A stretch of 64,000 nt of DNA from Batillaria attramentaria (GCA_018292915.2 JACVVK020000542.1:324001-388000); one strand, 5' to 3'; positions 43,160-55,613 are shown, numbered from the stretch's first letter. The notes: a model not told the origin generated them from the letters alone. Numbers and translations are program-made.

Positions 43160-45098
43160 ACTGCAAGAAGCACAATTTTTATTTATTTAAAACATAAATC
43201 CATTTCATTATTCACAACATTTTCTTCTGGGAAAACAAACAAACAAACAGCTGAATGGTCCCTGATGGGAGAATTGTCCATCGGAAAATCTCAAAAGCCC
43301 GAAAGTACCACTCTCAAACATAAAAACGATATCCACAGCTACACCCCTGATTGTTACAAAATGCTGCCACGTGTGTGCATATAAGAACAATAACGTTTCA
43401 AGCTCCTCAGAATGAATAAAAGATCCAGAAAGGCGTTGGAATGCGACGCGAAGAGCTAACAACTGCACACAGTGTACCCACACATTAATAATAAAAAAAA
43501 TGCCATGTTGAGAGATGCTAAACGTATCAATTAAAACAGCAAGGTGAAGAAAAGGCATAAAAAATGATACACTTGATACACAGAGCAGGTAAAACCAAAA
43601 TTATCCAGAATCTGCATAACCCAATATCGAACCACTGGAAGGAATGTAACAACAACAACAACAACAAAAAAAACAACCCAACACTTTAACAATAGACACA
43701 TTCACTGAACATTCAGACAAAGGAGACACATTCATTGAACATTCAGACAAAAAAGGGGTATGTAGTTAAAAACAAAATACCGCATAAAAACAACAATAAA
43801 CATAATTATGATGACCACATGCACGAGTGTGCGCAGTATTACACATAATAGTTCTGTATATAGATATGGTGTGCAATGTTATTTTACAAATCATACTTTA
43901 GGACAGTCTGTACATGGCAAGGTTCACGGTCAAAAGACGCAATGTTACGTACATATTTAGACTATTGTAGTCTACATATGAATGTTAAAAAAACATCAAC
44001 CATGATTGACTGACTGACAGCCAGCGAGCATAAACAAGAGCACGAGTATATCATCACAATAAAGTGATGGAAACGCGTCTCGTAACACAAAGCGCAGACG
44101 AGATATACATACTACAAGTTGGAAACGGAAAGTGCATATACAGAAAATTCCCAGAAAAAAAAAAGATAAGATAAGATAACATAAGATAAGATAACATAAC
44201 ATAAGATAAGACAGATTTCTTCGCTTCTTAGTTACAAACAAGATGAATTTGTTTTGCTCCTCTTTATAAAAACACATGCATACACAAACATACCATGGAA
44301 ATACAAAACTGACATACATGCATACATCATTACACATTCACACACAAAAAGGTCAAAACATGGTAAGTACTGGCCAAAAAGCAAGAGAGCTGACCCACAA
44401 ACAAGCAAACTTTTTAAAAAATCATGGAAAAGGTCAGCAAACACTGGCCAAGGTTCTACACACTGACAGTCTTTGACAAAACTTTATAGTTGATTTACAG
44501 ATAATAGCCACTCACTTTACATGATCTTCATTTTTTTTTTTTTTACAAGAATCTCTTATGCAAATGTACCAGCGTCATAACAGGACACTGGAAGAAAGAG
44601 TAAATTTACAGTGTAGTCATCGGTCAGTGTCAGACTGTCACAAACAACAATCTGTTCGCAGTAATCATTGGCAAAAACATTTCCCAAGCAAGGACTAACA
44701 AAAATACAATCACACAAACAAACAAGCAAAAACTGACGAGCGTGGAAACATTAAGCTATGTGCGTCTCAGTATCAAGAATCTCTAAGTCTCTTTTCCACT
44801 AAAAAGGGACAGCAAGCGGTGATCACATTGTCCGTTCGTTCTTTTCGCTGTTCAGGAAAAAAAAATCAAGGGAAGCCATCAATTAAATGAAATGATTTTA
44901 GTCGGAGTTGTCTTCCACTTCTTACTGTTGTCATATTTCGAGAAGGCATCAGCCGATGTGCTTGCTGTTTCGTCCTGTCAACGTGACTTCTAGAATTTAA
45001 TTTACCACGTCTCTGCCCTTCTAAACTGAGATTCACAAAACAGGCCACTAATACACTTCACATCGGCGTGCATCCATTAGTTCTGCCGTGTTCCTGGT
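43160..45098 (-). other. Probable long 3' UTR of the secreted-protein gene
   Basis: About 1.9 kb of A/T-rich, non-repetitive sequence downstream (minus strand) of the stop codon, with no splice-linked coding sequence. A doubled polyadenylation signal (AATAAATAAA on the minus strand) is at about 43179-43187. A pentanucleotide (TTATC)n tract lies at 44164-44210. Extent is inferred only. Confidence 0.4.
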
Positions 45099-48000
45099 TC
45101 AGTTGTTGTTGTTGTTGGTGTCCTTACAAACTTTATTGGTGCGCCGTTTGTAAGTGGTTGGCAGCACCCTGAGAAACTCTTCGATCTTTTCAATAATGAC
45201 GTACATGACCTGGCGAGCAGCCTTTTTCTGATTCTGACGCAGGTCCTTTGGTACCTCACGGTCTTCTACGTAATCCAGCGGTGACTTCGACAGTGCCTCG
45301 CTGAGCTTGCAGGCGATGTTCATGAGTTTCTCGCGCAGGTCTTTCATTATGACTCCCACTTTCTTCGTTTTGCCTTTCAGTTTGAGTGTGGGATGGGCCA
45401 TGTCGATGTAGTGAACATAGCTGACGATCTGAAGGATATCGTCTACAGCTTTCATCTGAGGACAGAACGAAGAGACAATGTGAAAGAAACAACCAAAGAG
45501 GGTTCAGGCTGCACCTGCGAAGAAAAAGGCAGAAAACAGGAGGATGGAAATGTCGTGACCATGTTAAACATGTTATGAAATGAACTCCCGCTGACACAGG
45601 TCATTCTGGTAACACTAGACGTAAATGATATGATTTTTTTTTAAATAGAAGAAAATCATATATAGGTAAAATAGGAAATAAAAGAGATGAATTACGGAGT
45701 TCTTCATGATAGCCGGTGCGATAAAATGTAAGTAAAATGTAACTGAAATGTAAGTATTGGTCCTGAACTGAAGGGGAACAAGTTCAAATCACAAATCTCG
45801 TACAAAACGAGGCTTCCTGAGATGAAGCGCCGCCATTTTCATTGAAAATGAGAGAACCGACCTCCAACTGGAAGACGCACCAAAGACACAGATAAAAGAA
45901 ATCGCACCTTTGTACCGAAACGGCGAAAACCCAGAGTTATACATACAGCTCAGTCGGCTATTCAGAAAGTTCGGCGGCAGTGAGGGCAAAAGGTAAAATC
46001 GTGCCGACACTCATGGTCAAGGACGGGACTATGCGGAAATGAAGGTGAGGTGGAGCGGGGGGGGGGGGGGGATCTGTACTTACCTCTCCTTTGTTCAGAT
46101 CCTTTCGCTTCCTGTTGGGTTTGACACGGGTTGTCAGATTGCACCGCAAATTTTTTACTTTACGGTCCCAGTGTTTAGCAGCCCAGCGGATCGCCTGCGG
46201 AGGAAAATTACGACATGATGTTCAGTGAAGGAGAGTTAGTGTTAGGGCTTAACTCCGCGTACGTAAGAAAGACAGGGGAGCCGGGGTGGTCGAATGGTAG
46301 AGCATTGGACTTCTAATGCTCGGTTCGTGAGTTCGATCCCGGCTGGGGCCAAATATTTGTGCTGGCTTTTTCATCGTTGCCCCGTCTTTGATATCACCCT
46401 ATGTGGCTGGGTGATGAACAAATGATGCAAACTGGTCAGCCTACTGGGGCAGTATAAAACTAGGACAAGGACGGGACCTTCAAGCAAACTTCTCGAACTT
46501 CCGATTACCCCCAAAAAGTGTAGTATCATGGTAAAACAAAGATAAATACTAGGTGTATATAATTATGTACAGGTTGGAGAATTGCTGAAGAAAACAAAAG
46601 ACTGAAACCTAGGTCGGGGTGCAGAGGCAGCAATGACAGCCCCACTTAAGAAAACAAATTTTAGAATTTTTAGACGCATTCAGTAGCATTTGGTGGCACC
46701 CAAAAGTAAAATCCAGCCTTGGTACTGACATGCAAGACTTCAAAGATGAATCTAGACTGACCCATATGGTCTTACACGTATCATGCTACATTACTGTGTA
46801 TCATTATCAGTGTCACACCACAGCGATTTAACTTGACTGATCAGTACTGGACGGAATGTTTTCATAGATAGTCAAACTTTTTTTTTGTACACAGTAAAAG
46901 TATGAAAATATAATACCATATGGGACAGTCCAGCTTCACGTTTGCATGTCAGTACCAAGGCAGTAAAATTTTTAAGGGGAGCCGGGGTGGTCGAATGGTA
47001 GAGCATTGGACTTCTAATGCTCGGGTCGTGTGTTCGATCCCGGCTGGGGCCAAATATTTGTGCTGGCTTTTTCATCGTTGCCCCGTCTTTGATATCACCC
47101 TATGTGGTGGAAAAGGACGTTAAACCCCCAAACACCCACCCACCCGTAAAATTTTTAAACCTGTTCAACGTACCCTGCTGTTGTACAGCAGTTTTTGTGT
47201 CAGATCGCCGGCCTCTTTCGTTGTGACATCCAGAGCTGACTTGTTCAGGCATCTGTCACGTGCAGTTTTGGCGACCTGATCATTGGACAGTTTGGCGTTT
47301 TTCAGGATATCCAATTGAAGGGCCGACAAGGACGACGGATTTGCAGAGCAAGGGCTCACCAGAAGTCTTGAGACAGACTTCCACCAGTCTCCCTGGTTTC
47401 TGTTCTTTTTCCCAGCCAGGGAGAAGTCGACCAGCACTGCTCCCCACAGTACGCCGCCTGCCACAAATCGAGGATACAGTTAATAAGGAAAAGAATAAAC
47501 AACAACAACAACAACATGTAATATCCTAGAGGCTTCACTGGGAGCCGGGATAGCCGAATGGTGGGAGCGTTGGACTCTCAATGCTCAGTTCGTGAGTTCG
47601 AATCCCGGCTGGGGTCAAATAATTATTTGTACTGGCCATTTTCTCGTTGCCCCGTCTTTGAGATCACCCTTACGTGGTGAAAAAGGACGTTAAACTCCCA
47701 AAAACCTACTCCTAGAGGCTGTACAGAAGATAACTATTGTTTTCTAAGTGTTGCGCTTGGAGAGTGAACCTGCATTCTCGAAATGATGTAGTTTAATGAT
47801 GAACAGAGTAATAGTTATACACTAGCGCATGCTGCAAGGACTGGAAACAATGGTTTTCCCTGACTGCTGATAATTAGACTGCGTTGGTATAGTTCGCCCC
47901 CTTGTGTCATTTCCACCTGCTGTAAATGCACTGCGACCGTCTGAACAACATAGCGATTGCTCCATTACCACAAGATAACCCCAACCCTAAATCTAAACCT

Positions 48001-49212
48001 AACCCTAAACCTAAACCGATCTAAGCAGGCGAACTCTACTAAATGAGTGTGGCTGTGTTGGTACAGTTCGCCCAATACGGTCCAAGGGTGCGAACCATAC
48101 TACCTGAGCGATAAGTAGCCCTATGTTAGATTTGTTAAAATGCTTTAAAAAAAAAAAAGGAGCTAGAAGCAACAAAAAAGAAATACATGTAAACAGACCA
48201 CTTGTCCAGGACGACATAGTCATCTCACAGTCAACAGTCAACGTTTCGGCCTGTGCCTTCGTCAGGACAAACAATAACAAATGTTATGGGGTCTATTCTC
48301 CGTTATTCTTTGTCGTGACGAAGGCACAGGCCGAAACGTTCATTGTTGACTGTGAGATGAGTCGTCCAAGATATGAGATTATATATTTCTTTTTTCTTTT
48401 TTCTTTTTTGCATCTAGTTGTTCGTACTTCCACAACACACCAACAGCTTAGTTGTAGAATTTGAATGTTCGACCGCTCGGCGCAAGTGTAAACAACATTG
48501 TATCGCATTAAGAGCTGTACTAATCATCAAGATAGAGCATTTCGAGCGTACAGGGGCACCCACAGGCGAAACTGTTCCAAAGCATAAACTGGCTTAGTAA
48601 ACGTGAAAATAGCTCTGCAAGACGCCTTCATCAGGCGGACAGACAAATACAAGGACAACGCAAAATATGATCTCGATTAGTTCATTGCTGGTTAGTTTCC
48701 TGGGTTTTTCTATTAAACGGGCAGTTGATAACTTTCCTGAGCTCTTGTGCCTTGGTTGTTTGTAAGATTCTATCATCCCCATTCAGGCTAGTAGTAAATA
48801 TGATACACCCACAATGGAAGAAATGCTACTCACAGACGAGAAACAAGAATTGTGGCGAGAGAACATCTTCATACCAGACCTCTGTCAGAGAATGACTGAC
48901 TGAAATCCTTCGGTCCAGATATCAAGTTTTATTCCCATCTCCTCTGAAAAACCCTTTTATTTTTGTCACTGACTTAGAAGCGGTTAGTTCGAGAAAAAAA
49001 AATGAAGTATGATATGTACTTGTGGTTTCTGGTGAACAGGACACAGAGTAATTAACACAGTCTGTGACTGATCCGATCAAGTTTCCAGTGTGGCAACTGA
49101 CTCGCCTTATTATGGAACCAGGTAATCGTTCAGTGGATGCGGCGTTTTGAGAAACCTTTTGATCATCGGTAACAAGTTGAAGCATGAGAATAAAAATAAC
49201 TGCCCTCGACAT
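45099..49212 (-). CDS. Predicted secreted, helical, Lys-rich protein of unknown family (4 exons)
   Basis: Not recognised. Exons (minus): 49212-49020, 47457-47174, 46194-46084 and 45455-45099. The 945 nt stay in frame, giving 314 aa. Donors are A/GTACAT, AGG/GTACGT and GAG/GTAAGT; acceptors are GGCAG, CGCAG and CTCAG. The N-terminus MSRAVIFILMLQLVTD is a typical signal peptide. Three cysteines follow near the start (SCHTG, TDCVN, VSCSP), with SPCSAN, DRCLNK, LRCNLTT, NIACKLS and KVCKDT later. N-glycosylation sequons occur at NYS, NKS and NLT. The rest looks mostly helical and basic (KQ..NQKKAARQVMYVIIEKI) and ends in five Asn before TGA. No hydrophobic anchor follows the signal peptide. Exon 1 is linked only by phase and splice signals, so it is the least certain part. 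Confidence 0.65.
46275..46407 (+). mobile_element. SINE family 1, 3'-truncated
   Basis: Head and body (GGGGAGCCGGGGTGGTCGAA to GATATCACCCTATGTGG) are present. The GGACGTTAAAC...CACCC tail is missing. Located in intron 2 of the secreted-protein gene. Confidence 0.85.
46600..46700. repeat. Dispersed repeat shared with 58000-58130 and 55835-55970
   Basis: Shares GAATTGCTGA.GAAAA, GACTGAAACC..GG.CGGGG.GCA and GAAAACAAATTTTA followed by GCATT.A.T.GCATT..GTGGCACC with 58000-58130, and the GGTGCAG...GAAAACAAATTTT part with 55835-55970. Class unknown. Confidence 0.65.
46976..47145 (+). mobile_element. SINE family 1, full length with perfect target duplication
   Basis: GGGGAGCCGGGGTGGTCGAA to the CACCCACCCACCC tail, flanked by GTAAAATTTTTAA at 46963-46975 and 47146-47158. 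It ends about 28 bp from the donor side of exon 2 of the secreted-protein gene (minus strand). Confidence 0.95.
47540..47709 (+). mobile_element. SINE family 1, full length
   Basis: GGGAGCCGGGATAGCCGAAT to the ACTCCCAAAAACCTAC tail. Flanking TCCTAGAGGCT at 47524-47534 and 47710-47720. Confidence 0.9.
47978..48022. repeat. Degenerate telomere-like (CCCTAA)n
   Basis: CCCCAACCCTAAATCTAAAC followed by CTAACCCTAAACCTAAACC. Flanked by related words at 47888 (GGTATAGTTCGCCC) and 48059 (GGTACAGTTCGCCC). Confidence 0.7.
48204..48369. repeat. Long inverted repeat (about 60-bp arms)
   Basis: The arm at 48204-48271 pairs with 48309-48369. Both carry CATCTCACAGTCAAC and CGTTTCGGCCTGTGCCTTCG (or its complement), with few mismatches and about 37 bp between. 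It could fold into a long hairpin in intron 1 of the secreted-protein gene. Confidence 0.88.
48453..48575. repeat. Dispersed repeat (partner at 17165-17290)
   Basis: See 16970-17290: shared TTGTAGAATTTGAATGTTCG, AAGTGTAAACAACA, GAGCTGTACTAATCATCAA and TTCGAGCGTAC. Confidence 0.7.
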
Positions 49213-49595
49213 TAGCTCGAAGAGCTCAGCTAATTAAAACGGACAGGTAAGTCTGGAACGCTACCGAAACAAAACAAAACAAAACAATTGGTTGTATCTA
49301 ATTTTAGGTCATTGTGAAACACTTGATGTGTTTCGTGGGTACTGATGCTGCTGTCACTAGGATTCGTCGTGAGGCGAGAGCTTGGTGCTCGAATTTACCT
49401 TAGGGGAATGCCCTTTAGTGCGACTGCGAAAACCCACAGTGGACAAAATACCACCTGACTCAGCAACCGGCCCGCGCACTGCTTCCTAGCTGCACTACCT
49501 GCACTTGACAAAGATTATCGATCTTCTGGCTCACGTCAGCAGACGTAAACTAGGGACCGGCACTAAATGTGCTTGACGGGTTGGTTATTACATGT

Positions 49596-49870
49596 AATAC
49601 ATAGTCGCCATTTTGCGCTTCACAGATGAGCCACGCTGGCGTCTGAAACCGAGATACCATCTCCTGTGTGTTAGACGTCCCTGTGTGCTCATCGGGTGAA
49701 GCGAGGACCGATGGGGACTGGCCCTAAACGAACATTGTACAGTTGGCTGTTCTCGTTTGTGCATAGTCGCCATTTTGCTCTGTATAAGCCGGCATCTGAA
49801 GCCGAGATATCGTTTATTGCAAGTTGTTGGACGTCCCAAGGCGGTCATCAGGCAAGGGGAACCACGCAAC
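49596..49870. repeat. Diverged tandem duplication, two units of about 155 bp
   Basis: CATAGTCGCCATTTTGC recurs at 49600 and 49760, each followed by CTGAA.CCGAGATA.C and TT.GACGTCCC. Confidence 0.75.
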
Positions 49871-50054
49871 ACTGAGCCGGCCCGGATTCACCAGACATAC
49901 TCGTAGTCAAAAGGTCAACGCAGCCAGGATTTCTAGTCGTTCTTCTCTGTACGTGTGCCCCCAAAACGGCCTTCCTTCTCCAGACAGCTGATATGGGTAT
50001 GGTGGGATATGACAATCATAGCAGTTTTACAAGTCAGTTTTGTTTGTTTTCAGG

Positions 50055-50057
<3 letters not shown>

Positions 50058-50109
<52 letters not shown>

Positions 50110-50300
50110 ACTGAGAGGGAGAGAGAGCTGAGGTTAGTGGTTGAGGTGTGGTAACAGCTTTGCTTTGTTTTCCCTAGAAGCTGAAGAAGGACACTGTTCA
50201 GTACAAAGAAAATTACATGCAACAATGTGTTGTTTTGTTTCTGGCCACCATTGTCTGTCAAGTTACGAAGTTGTGTGTGTGTGCCTGTGTGTCAGTGTGC

Positions 50301-50366
<66 letters not shown>
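50058..50366. repeat. Two (GT)n microsatellites
   Basis: Pure GT runs at 50058-50107 and about 50304-50366, with unique sequence between. Confidence 0.95.
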
Positions 50367-50368
<2 letters not shown>

Positions 50369-50661
50369 AAAAATTGTGTGAAAACGTTTCACGCTTTCCG
50401 GTGATACAAGCTCTAGGGAGGGTAACTACGACTGTCAGTAGGAAACCATGTTGATCGCTGACGATACAACCATTGTCACTTACGTGACTACACCACCGGG
50501 AGGATCGGTCACATCCGTCCGCTGTGCAACTTGAATGAAAGTTGTGAAAGACGGCGCATTGTTTCCGTAATAGCTTAATCCAGTGACAGCAAACAATCAA
50601 CAGTTTGACACTGAAACCGAACCGGCTTCAGCACTTGGTCACCTCAAATCCATTGCAGCGA

Positions 50662-50675
50662 CACACACACACACA

Positions 50676-50740
<65 letters not shown>
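50662..50740. repeat. (CA)n microsatellite
   Basis: CA run of about 39 units with a single ACC interruption at about 50681. Confidence 0.95.
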
Positions 50741-50742
<2 letters not shown>

Positions 50743-50918
50743 GGGTGAAGGGTGGGGGGCACTACTGATACTGTAACAACCAGTGAAGTATGAGTTAAGT
50801 GTTCAAACATTGGTAACGCTGCAAATTTCCCGGGAGTAAATGAAATGAATTTACCTAAGGTGGATACAAAAACACTGCTCAAAATGGGGGGAAGTGAAAC
50901 TGGGCGGAGACGGCTCTG

Positions 50919-51043
<125 letters not shown>

Positions 51044-52640
51044 GAGCTTTCCTGAGCGTTGCAACAGGGTAAGCGCAAAGACGGTTTCAGTCATCCTGAT
51101 CACTTCAGTGTAATATTTCTCTAGAAACTTGGTTACGTTTGTATTTGTGCGTTATAATGGTCGTGCAAACATTTCACCGTGTACTTCTGCAGTTCTACGT
51201 CCTTTGTTTAGCCGTTCCCCGAGATTCTCACAAGCAGGACATGTTAGAGTTTGTTGCTCCAACTACTTGCACTCACTGAACTCTACCGCCCCCCCCCCCT
51301 TCCCCCAGCACCCGTCGACAATGACCACTGACCACCACCTGCCTCAACACCCACCCCCACCCCCACCCCCTCCACCCCAGACACACACACAGTTATTCAT
51401 TTCATCAAAAAGACACTCGCTTCTATCAACGTGAAGGAAAGGCCTCAGAACTAGGGATTTTGTAATCAAGCTCAACCCGTGACGCTTCGCGAAATTTCCT
51501 GAGAGACCATTCGTAACTTGAAATCATTGTGACAGGTCAGTCAGTATAGTATGACGAACTGTGAACTGAAAACGAAAAGGAAAGAGCATCTGTCTTTCAC
51601 GTCCAGTTTTTTTTTTTTTTTTTTTCGTTTCGCAGTCTCCGATTCTGACATACGTAACTGTTAAGTTTAATTGCCGAGTACTTGTCATTGTGTCAGAGAT
51701 GGTAGACAAACGACGTAACAACATGAACGGTGAAAGACTTTTCTATTTGACACTGTGCGGAAGACTTTAAAGTAAGAAAAGTTAGGCGCATGCGTAAAAC
51801 AATCAATCAATCAATACCGAAATATGGTACCACAAAAGCTACTTTGAGCTAACAGACACATTAGCGGATCCACCTGATGTACATTATTCCATCCGTGGTC
51901 AAGCGGATATACCGTTGTCCCTCACGACCTCACGGTGCTGTCTGGTGGATTTAGGCGTGTGGACTATTCTTTAGCTCCTCTAGAAATGTGAACTGAAAAG
52001 GTGCACTGTCATTACTACCGGCCAGTTTTGGTACCAAGTAAAAGATGGGGCTTTTGCGCATCCAGGGTTAGTTTGTCCGCTAAATGCCTGCAAGCAGCCA
52101 TGATGAATGACGTCATTGTTTCTATTTTTTTTTAGAACAGATGACACCAATCCATTTAATTAGGATAACAACACTTCAGTTTCATCCACTGTTCAAGTGC
52201 TTCGCGTTTCATGTATTCCGGGTTTGTTGTTGTTTGTATGTTTGTTTGCTTTACACAGTACCTCCCTTTCGGAACTATAGTAATCTTTGTTTCGAGGCGG
52301 AAAGGCGCAACTTAAATACAAATATTACAATGGGCGTTTGCTAAAGAACAGACCGTCAGATTTCTGGTTTGTTAATAAATAAAACCTGGAAATGGAAATC
52401 CGTGTGAACGGGATGGATTACACTAAAACGCACAACTCGTGATCGAAAAGTGTCTTACTGGCATCCCGGCAAAGCCACGCCGTTGGCCAGGACCCTATTC
52501 TGATAATCTCGAGGTGGACCCTCTGGAAATCTATGTTAAAAATGCTTTCGTCTTTGTCACATCCCAAAACATTTCTTAGTGTGTTTTTTTTTTTTGTCTG
52601 TTGTTTTCCAAGCGTGTTTTCAGTCTTATGGGTTTCTGCT

Positions 52641-52940
52641 CTTTTTCAAACACGTTGACAGTTCTTTCTGTTCCGATGTCTGTCACGTGTAGTTTACTGA
52701 ACATTAACAAGACACGGTCGTGTTAACTGTTCCATGCTCACAGTTCATCGAGCTGGAGCTGTTTCTGATTACAATAATATAGTACCATCTTTTTCAAACA
52801 CGTTGACAGTTCTTCCTGTTCCGATGTCTGTCACGTGTAGTTTACTGAACATTAACAAGACACGGTCGTGTTAACTGTTCCATGCTCACAGATGATCGAG
52901 CTGGGGCTGCTTCTGATTACAATAATGATTGCAGTACCAT
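52641..52940. repeat. Direct tandem duplication, unit 148 bp
   Basis: Copies start at CTTTTTCAAACACGTTGACA (52641 and 52789) and run through ACGGTCGTGTTAACTGTTCC to GATTACAATAAT..AGTACCAT. They are nearly identical, so the duplication is recent. Confidence 0.92.
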
Positions 52941-53031
52941 CACACAGGGCTTAAAATGGGTCCATGATCCAAAAGGAGTTTAGTTTAGTTATTAACGCCG
53001 CGCAAGCATCCAAAAGGAGAGGGGTGGGGGT

Positions 53032-53203
53032 GGGTGTTTGGGGGGTTTAACGTCCTTTTCCACCACATACGGGTGTTATCAAAGACGGGGCAACGATGAA
53101 AAAGTCAGCACAAATATTTGGCCCCAACCGGGATACGAACCCACGACCCGAGCATAAGAAGTCCAATGCTCTACCTACCATTCGGCCACCCCGGCTCCCC
53201 ATA
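53032..53203 (-). mobile_element. SINE family 1, full length
   Basis: Minus-strand copy with its head at 53200 (GGGGAGCCGGGGTGGCCGAA). Flanking CAAAAGGAGAG at 53021-53031 and 53204-53214. Confidence 0.92.
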
Positions 53204-53330
53204 CAAAAGGAGAGAAAAGTGTGTAGTATTTAATGACCAAGTGGCAAAGGCACAAGTGCGTCTGCAAAGCAGATGTCTTGTACAAGGGGGTGTCCGGGAG
53301 CATGCTCCCTCAGAATGTTCTTTATAATCA

Positions 53331-53715
53331 GTGCAGTTTGGTGCATTTTCGCATGATTTTAAGTTCTTCGAGGGACGTGTTGTAGAGATCGCGAAAAGCC
53401 ACTGCATTTCGATGGAAATTTCTAGACCATCCCAGAACATGCGAGTGCAGTAACGTCACTAGACTACGTAACCTTGGAAAGATTCCGTACTTGCCAGTAA
53501 GTTGAGGAATGTTCATGAGTTTGTTTTGCACGCATCTTCTGTTAATAAAGTACTGGAGTTGTATCCTGTTGTATCCCGTGTCTTCTCTGCGAGTGCACCG
53601 AGAGGTCGACATAGCAGGAGAAAAATACAACACTTTTTTTTAGACGAAAAGTTTTAGAATTGGACTAAATGCAATTTGGTGCGTTTTGGTGTGAGTTTAA
53701 GTTCTTCAGAGGAGG
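53331..53715. repeat. Short direct repeat pair
   Basis: GCAGTTTGGTGCATTTTCGC with TTTAAGTTCTTCGAGGG (53331-53373) resembles GCAATTTGGTGCGTTTTGGT with TTTAAGTTCTTCAGAGG (53670-53711). Confidence 0.6.
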
Positions 53716-53860
53716 AAATACACTTTTTTCCGGGAGGAAAATGTTTAGCGAAAGGTGGAAATTCGCCTAAAGGTGGAAGCCCTGATTACAACACGTGCGA
53801 AACTATAGCCTTCCCGTGCAGCGTCTGTCCAAAATCAAGACCCCACATGTGCGCATTTCT

Positions 53861-53996
53861 AATGCTCGGGTCGTGAGTTCGTATCCCGGCTGGAGCCAAA
53901 TATTTGTGCTAGCTTTTTCATCGTTGCCCCGTCTTTGATATCACCCGTATGTGGTGGAAAAGGACGTTAAACCCCAAAACACCCACCCCACCCACC
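53861..53996 (+). mobile_element. SINE family 1, 5'-truncated with 17-bp target duplication
   Basis: It starts inside the tRNA-like head (AATGCTCGGGTCGTGAGTTC) and keeps the tail. Flanked by CACATGTGCGCATTTCT at 53844-53860 and 53997-54013. Confidence 0.93.
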
Positions 53997-54123
53997 CACA
54001 TGTGCGCATTTCTTTAGAATAAAACTCAATGCGCCAATCACTCACCGACACACTGTGGCACGCATTTTACAGACTGTGGACACGCATACACTGGTGAAAC
54101 TGACGAGCTGCTGACATAGGAAA

Positions 54124-54811
54124 TTACTGGAAGGCTTTACAACAGAGGAACGTTTTAAGATTGCTCTTAACAATAGATAGTTTAGGCGCATTTCTCAGAT
54201 TTGCTGGCAGGGAATTCCAAAAGGTTGGTGCCACAAAAGTGAAAGAACACTCACGGATTTCAGGTTGGGAATTTTGAGAAGCCGGCCTCTCGGACGACGA
54301 CCGGAGGGTTCGCGATGGTTGATAGGTGACGAATGAAGCCGGAAAAAATGGTGGAAGGGTGCCATCAAAATGACAAAAAGCCAGAACAGAAATGTTATGC
54401 TGCAGGCGGAAATGGACTGGTAGCCAATGGAGCTCTCTCAGAAGTGGTGTTGCATGCTCTCGCTTCCGTTTGCCCAGCACTAAGCGCGCAGCGCTGTTCT
54501 GAACTCTCTGAGGCGGCCTAACTGTTCTGCTGGAAAGCCAGGCAGTGCTGAGTTACAGTTAAGTAGTCGAGGCGTGAGGTTATGAGAGCGGTGACTACAC
54601 AAGCACTCTGTGAAACGTACGGTCGAAATGACGCAATACGTCTGAGTTCACGAAAACAGGCGCGGCTGACACAGCTGATCTGTTCCTGCATAGGAAGCGT
54701 CCGATCAATCATAACACCAAGATACTGGACGGATTTCAGGAATAGTATGTCACGACCATCAATGAAGACAGAGTCGCTGTTCACCAGACTGAGACGTAGG
54801 TAGGTAGCCAT
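54124..54811 (-). pseudogene. LINE (non-LTR retrotransposon) reverse-transcriptase C-terminal remnant
   Basis: Two minus-strand frames give the typical end of a CR1/Jockey-type LINE ORF2: 54811-54518 (VQYLGVMIDRTLPMQEQI, RELRRIASFRPYVS, ITSRLDYL) and 54480-54124 (LLRELHWLPVHFRLQHNISV, FTFVAPTFWNSLPANLR). A frame change near 54500 and the missing upstream domains mark it as a dead, 5'-truncated copy. Clade assignment is approximate. Confidence 0.8.
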
Positions 54812-54859
54812 CGACCTTCAACTTAAAAAAAAAAAAAAAAAAATTCTAACGTGATACAT

Positions 54860-55470
54860 GTGTGAACGTTCATACACAACAATGCCAAATGAGTCACATC
54901 ATCGAACACTAAGCTATCGTATTTCCCGTTCCCTCTTATGAATCTGACGACTGACTGTGATTCCAGAACTTCTGCCGGTATATTTCAGGATTCAGGTACC
55001 GTCACGCTCAGCAACTCTAAAGCGATGTGGTTGGCAGTAGTGAAACAGAACTTGTTTGTTTGCTTGTTTTTCCTTTCGTACATTTATAAGTACGTTTACA
55101 CACAATTATGATGAGCCAATCACATCCCCCAGCGCTATGTGTTACCATATTAGAACAGACGGATTCCTGAATCCAGAACTGAATGTTTAAGGGTTCAGAT
55201 GCCGTCACGTAAACAATCGACTCCGTGGCGAGGCGGGTACTGACGTGTCATACTTTTCCAAAAATAATACGCCTACACACAATCTCAAGCCAGTTACATC
55301 GCCTAAAACCATGCCGGTTAGGAATCACCAAAAGCCATATTAGGAAAGACGATTTCCCGTTTCCTCCTACGAAGCCAGAACGTCTGGGTGTTTCAGGATT
55401 CAGATGCCGTCACGCACAGCAACTCTACGGCGATGCGGGTATGTGTACATGTAGCTGGTAGTAGTGAAAT
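54860..55470. repeat. Three degenerate tandem units of about 200 bp
   Basis: CCGTCACG(C/T).(C/A)(A)CAA(C/T)..ACTC follows CAG(A/G)ATTCAGGTACC / GTTCAGATGCC / GATTCAGATGCC at about 54990, 55193 and 55398. Each unit also carries ACACACAAT...GCCA.T.ACATC and (AT)TTCCCGTT(T)CCTC words. Confidence 0.65.
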
Positions 55471-55613
55471 GGAAACTGGGTGGCGTTTGCTGGATCAATA
55501 TCCGAAAGACGGTTAATGTACCTATTGTCTCCGACAGTTTCGATGGGCCTGCGATACGAAAGCTGACGATCTCACCTTTCCGTTCATTGAGAGCCATATA
55601 CCTCCACCAACAT

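Noticed and set aside
47356..47538. Alternative frame MKPLGYYMLLLLLFILFLIN... over exon 2 of the secreted-protein gene
   Set aside because: Its hydrophobic start is a translation of a GTT repeat in the intron, and the frame stops early. The other frame is longer and joins exons 1, 3 and 4 in phase.
49588..49872. 94-aa minus-strand frame
   Set aside because: Translates a diverged 155-bp tandem duplication, with no recognisable protein features.
53328..53633. 101-aa open frame on the minus strand
   Set aside because: No recognisable family and it overlaps a local direct repeat. Could be a repeat fragment but cannot be supported as a gene.
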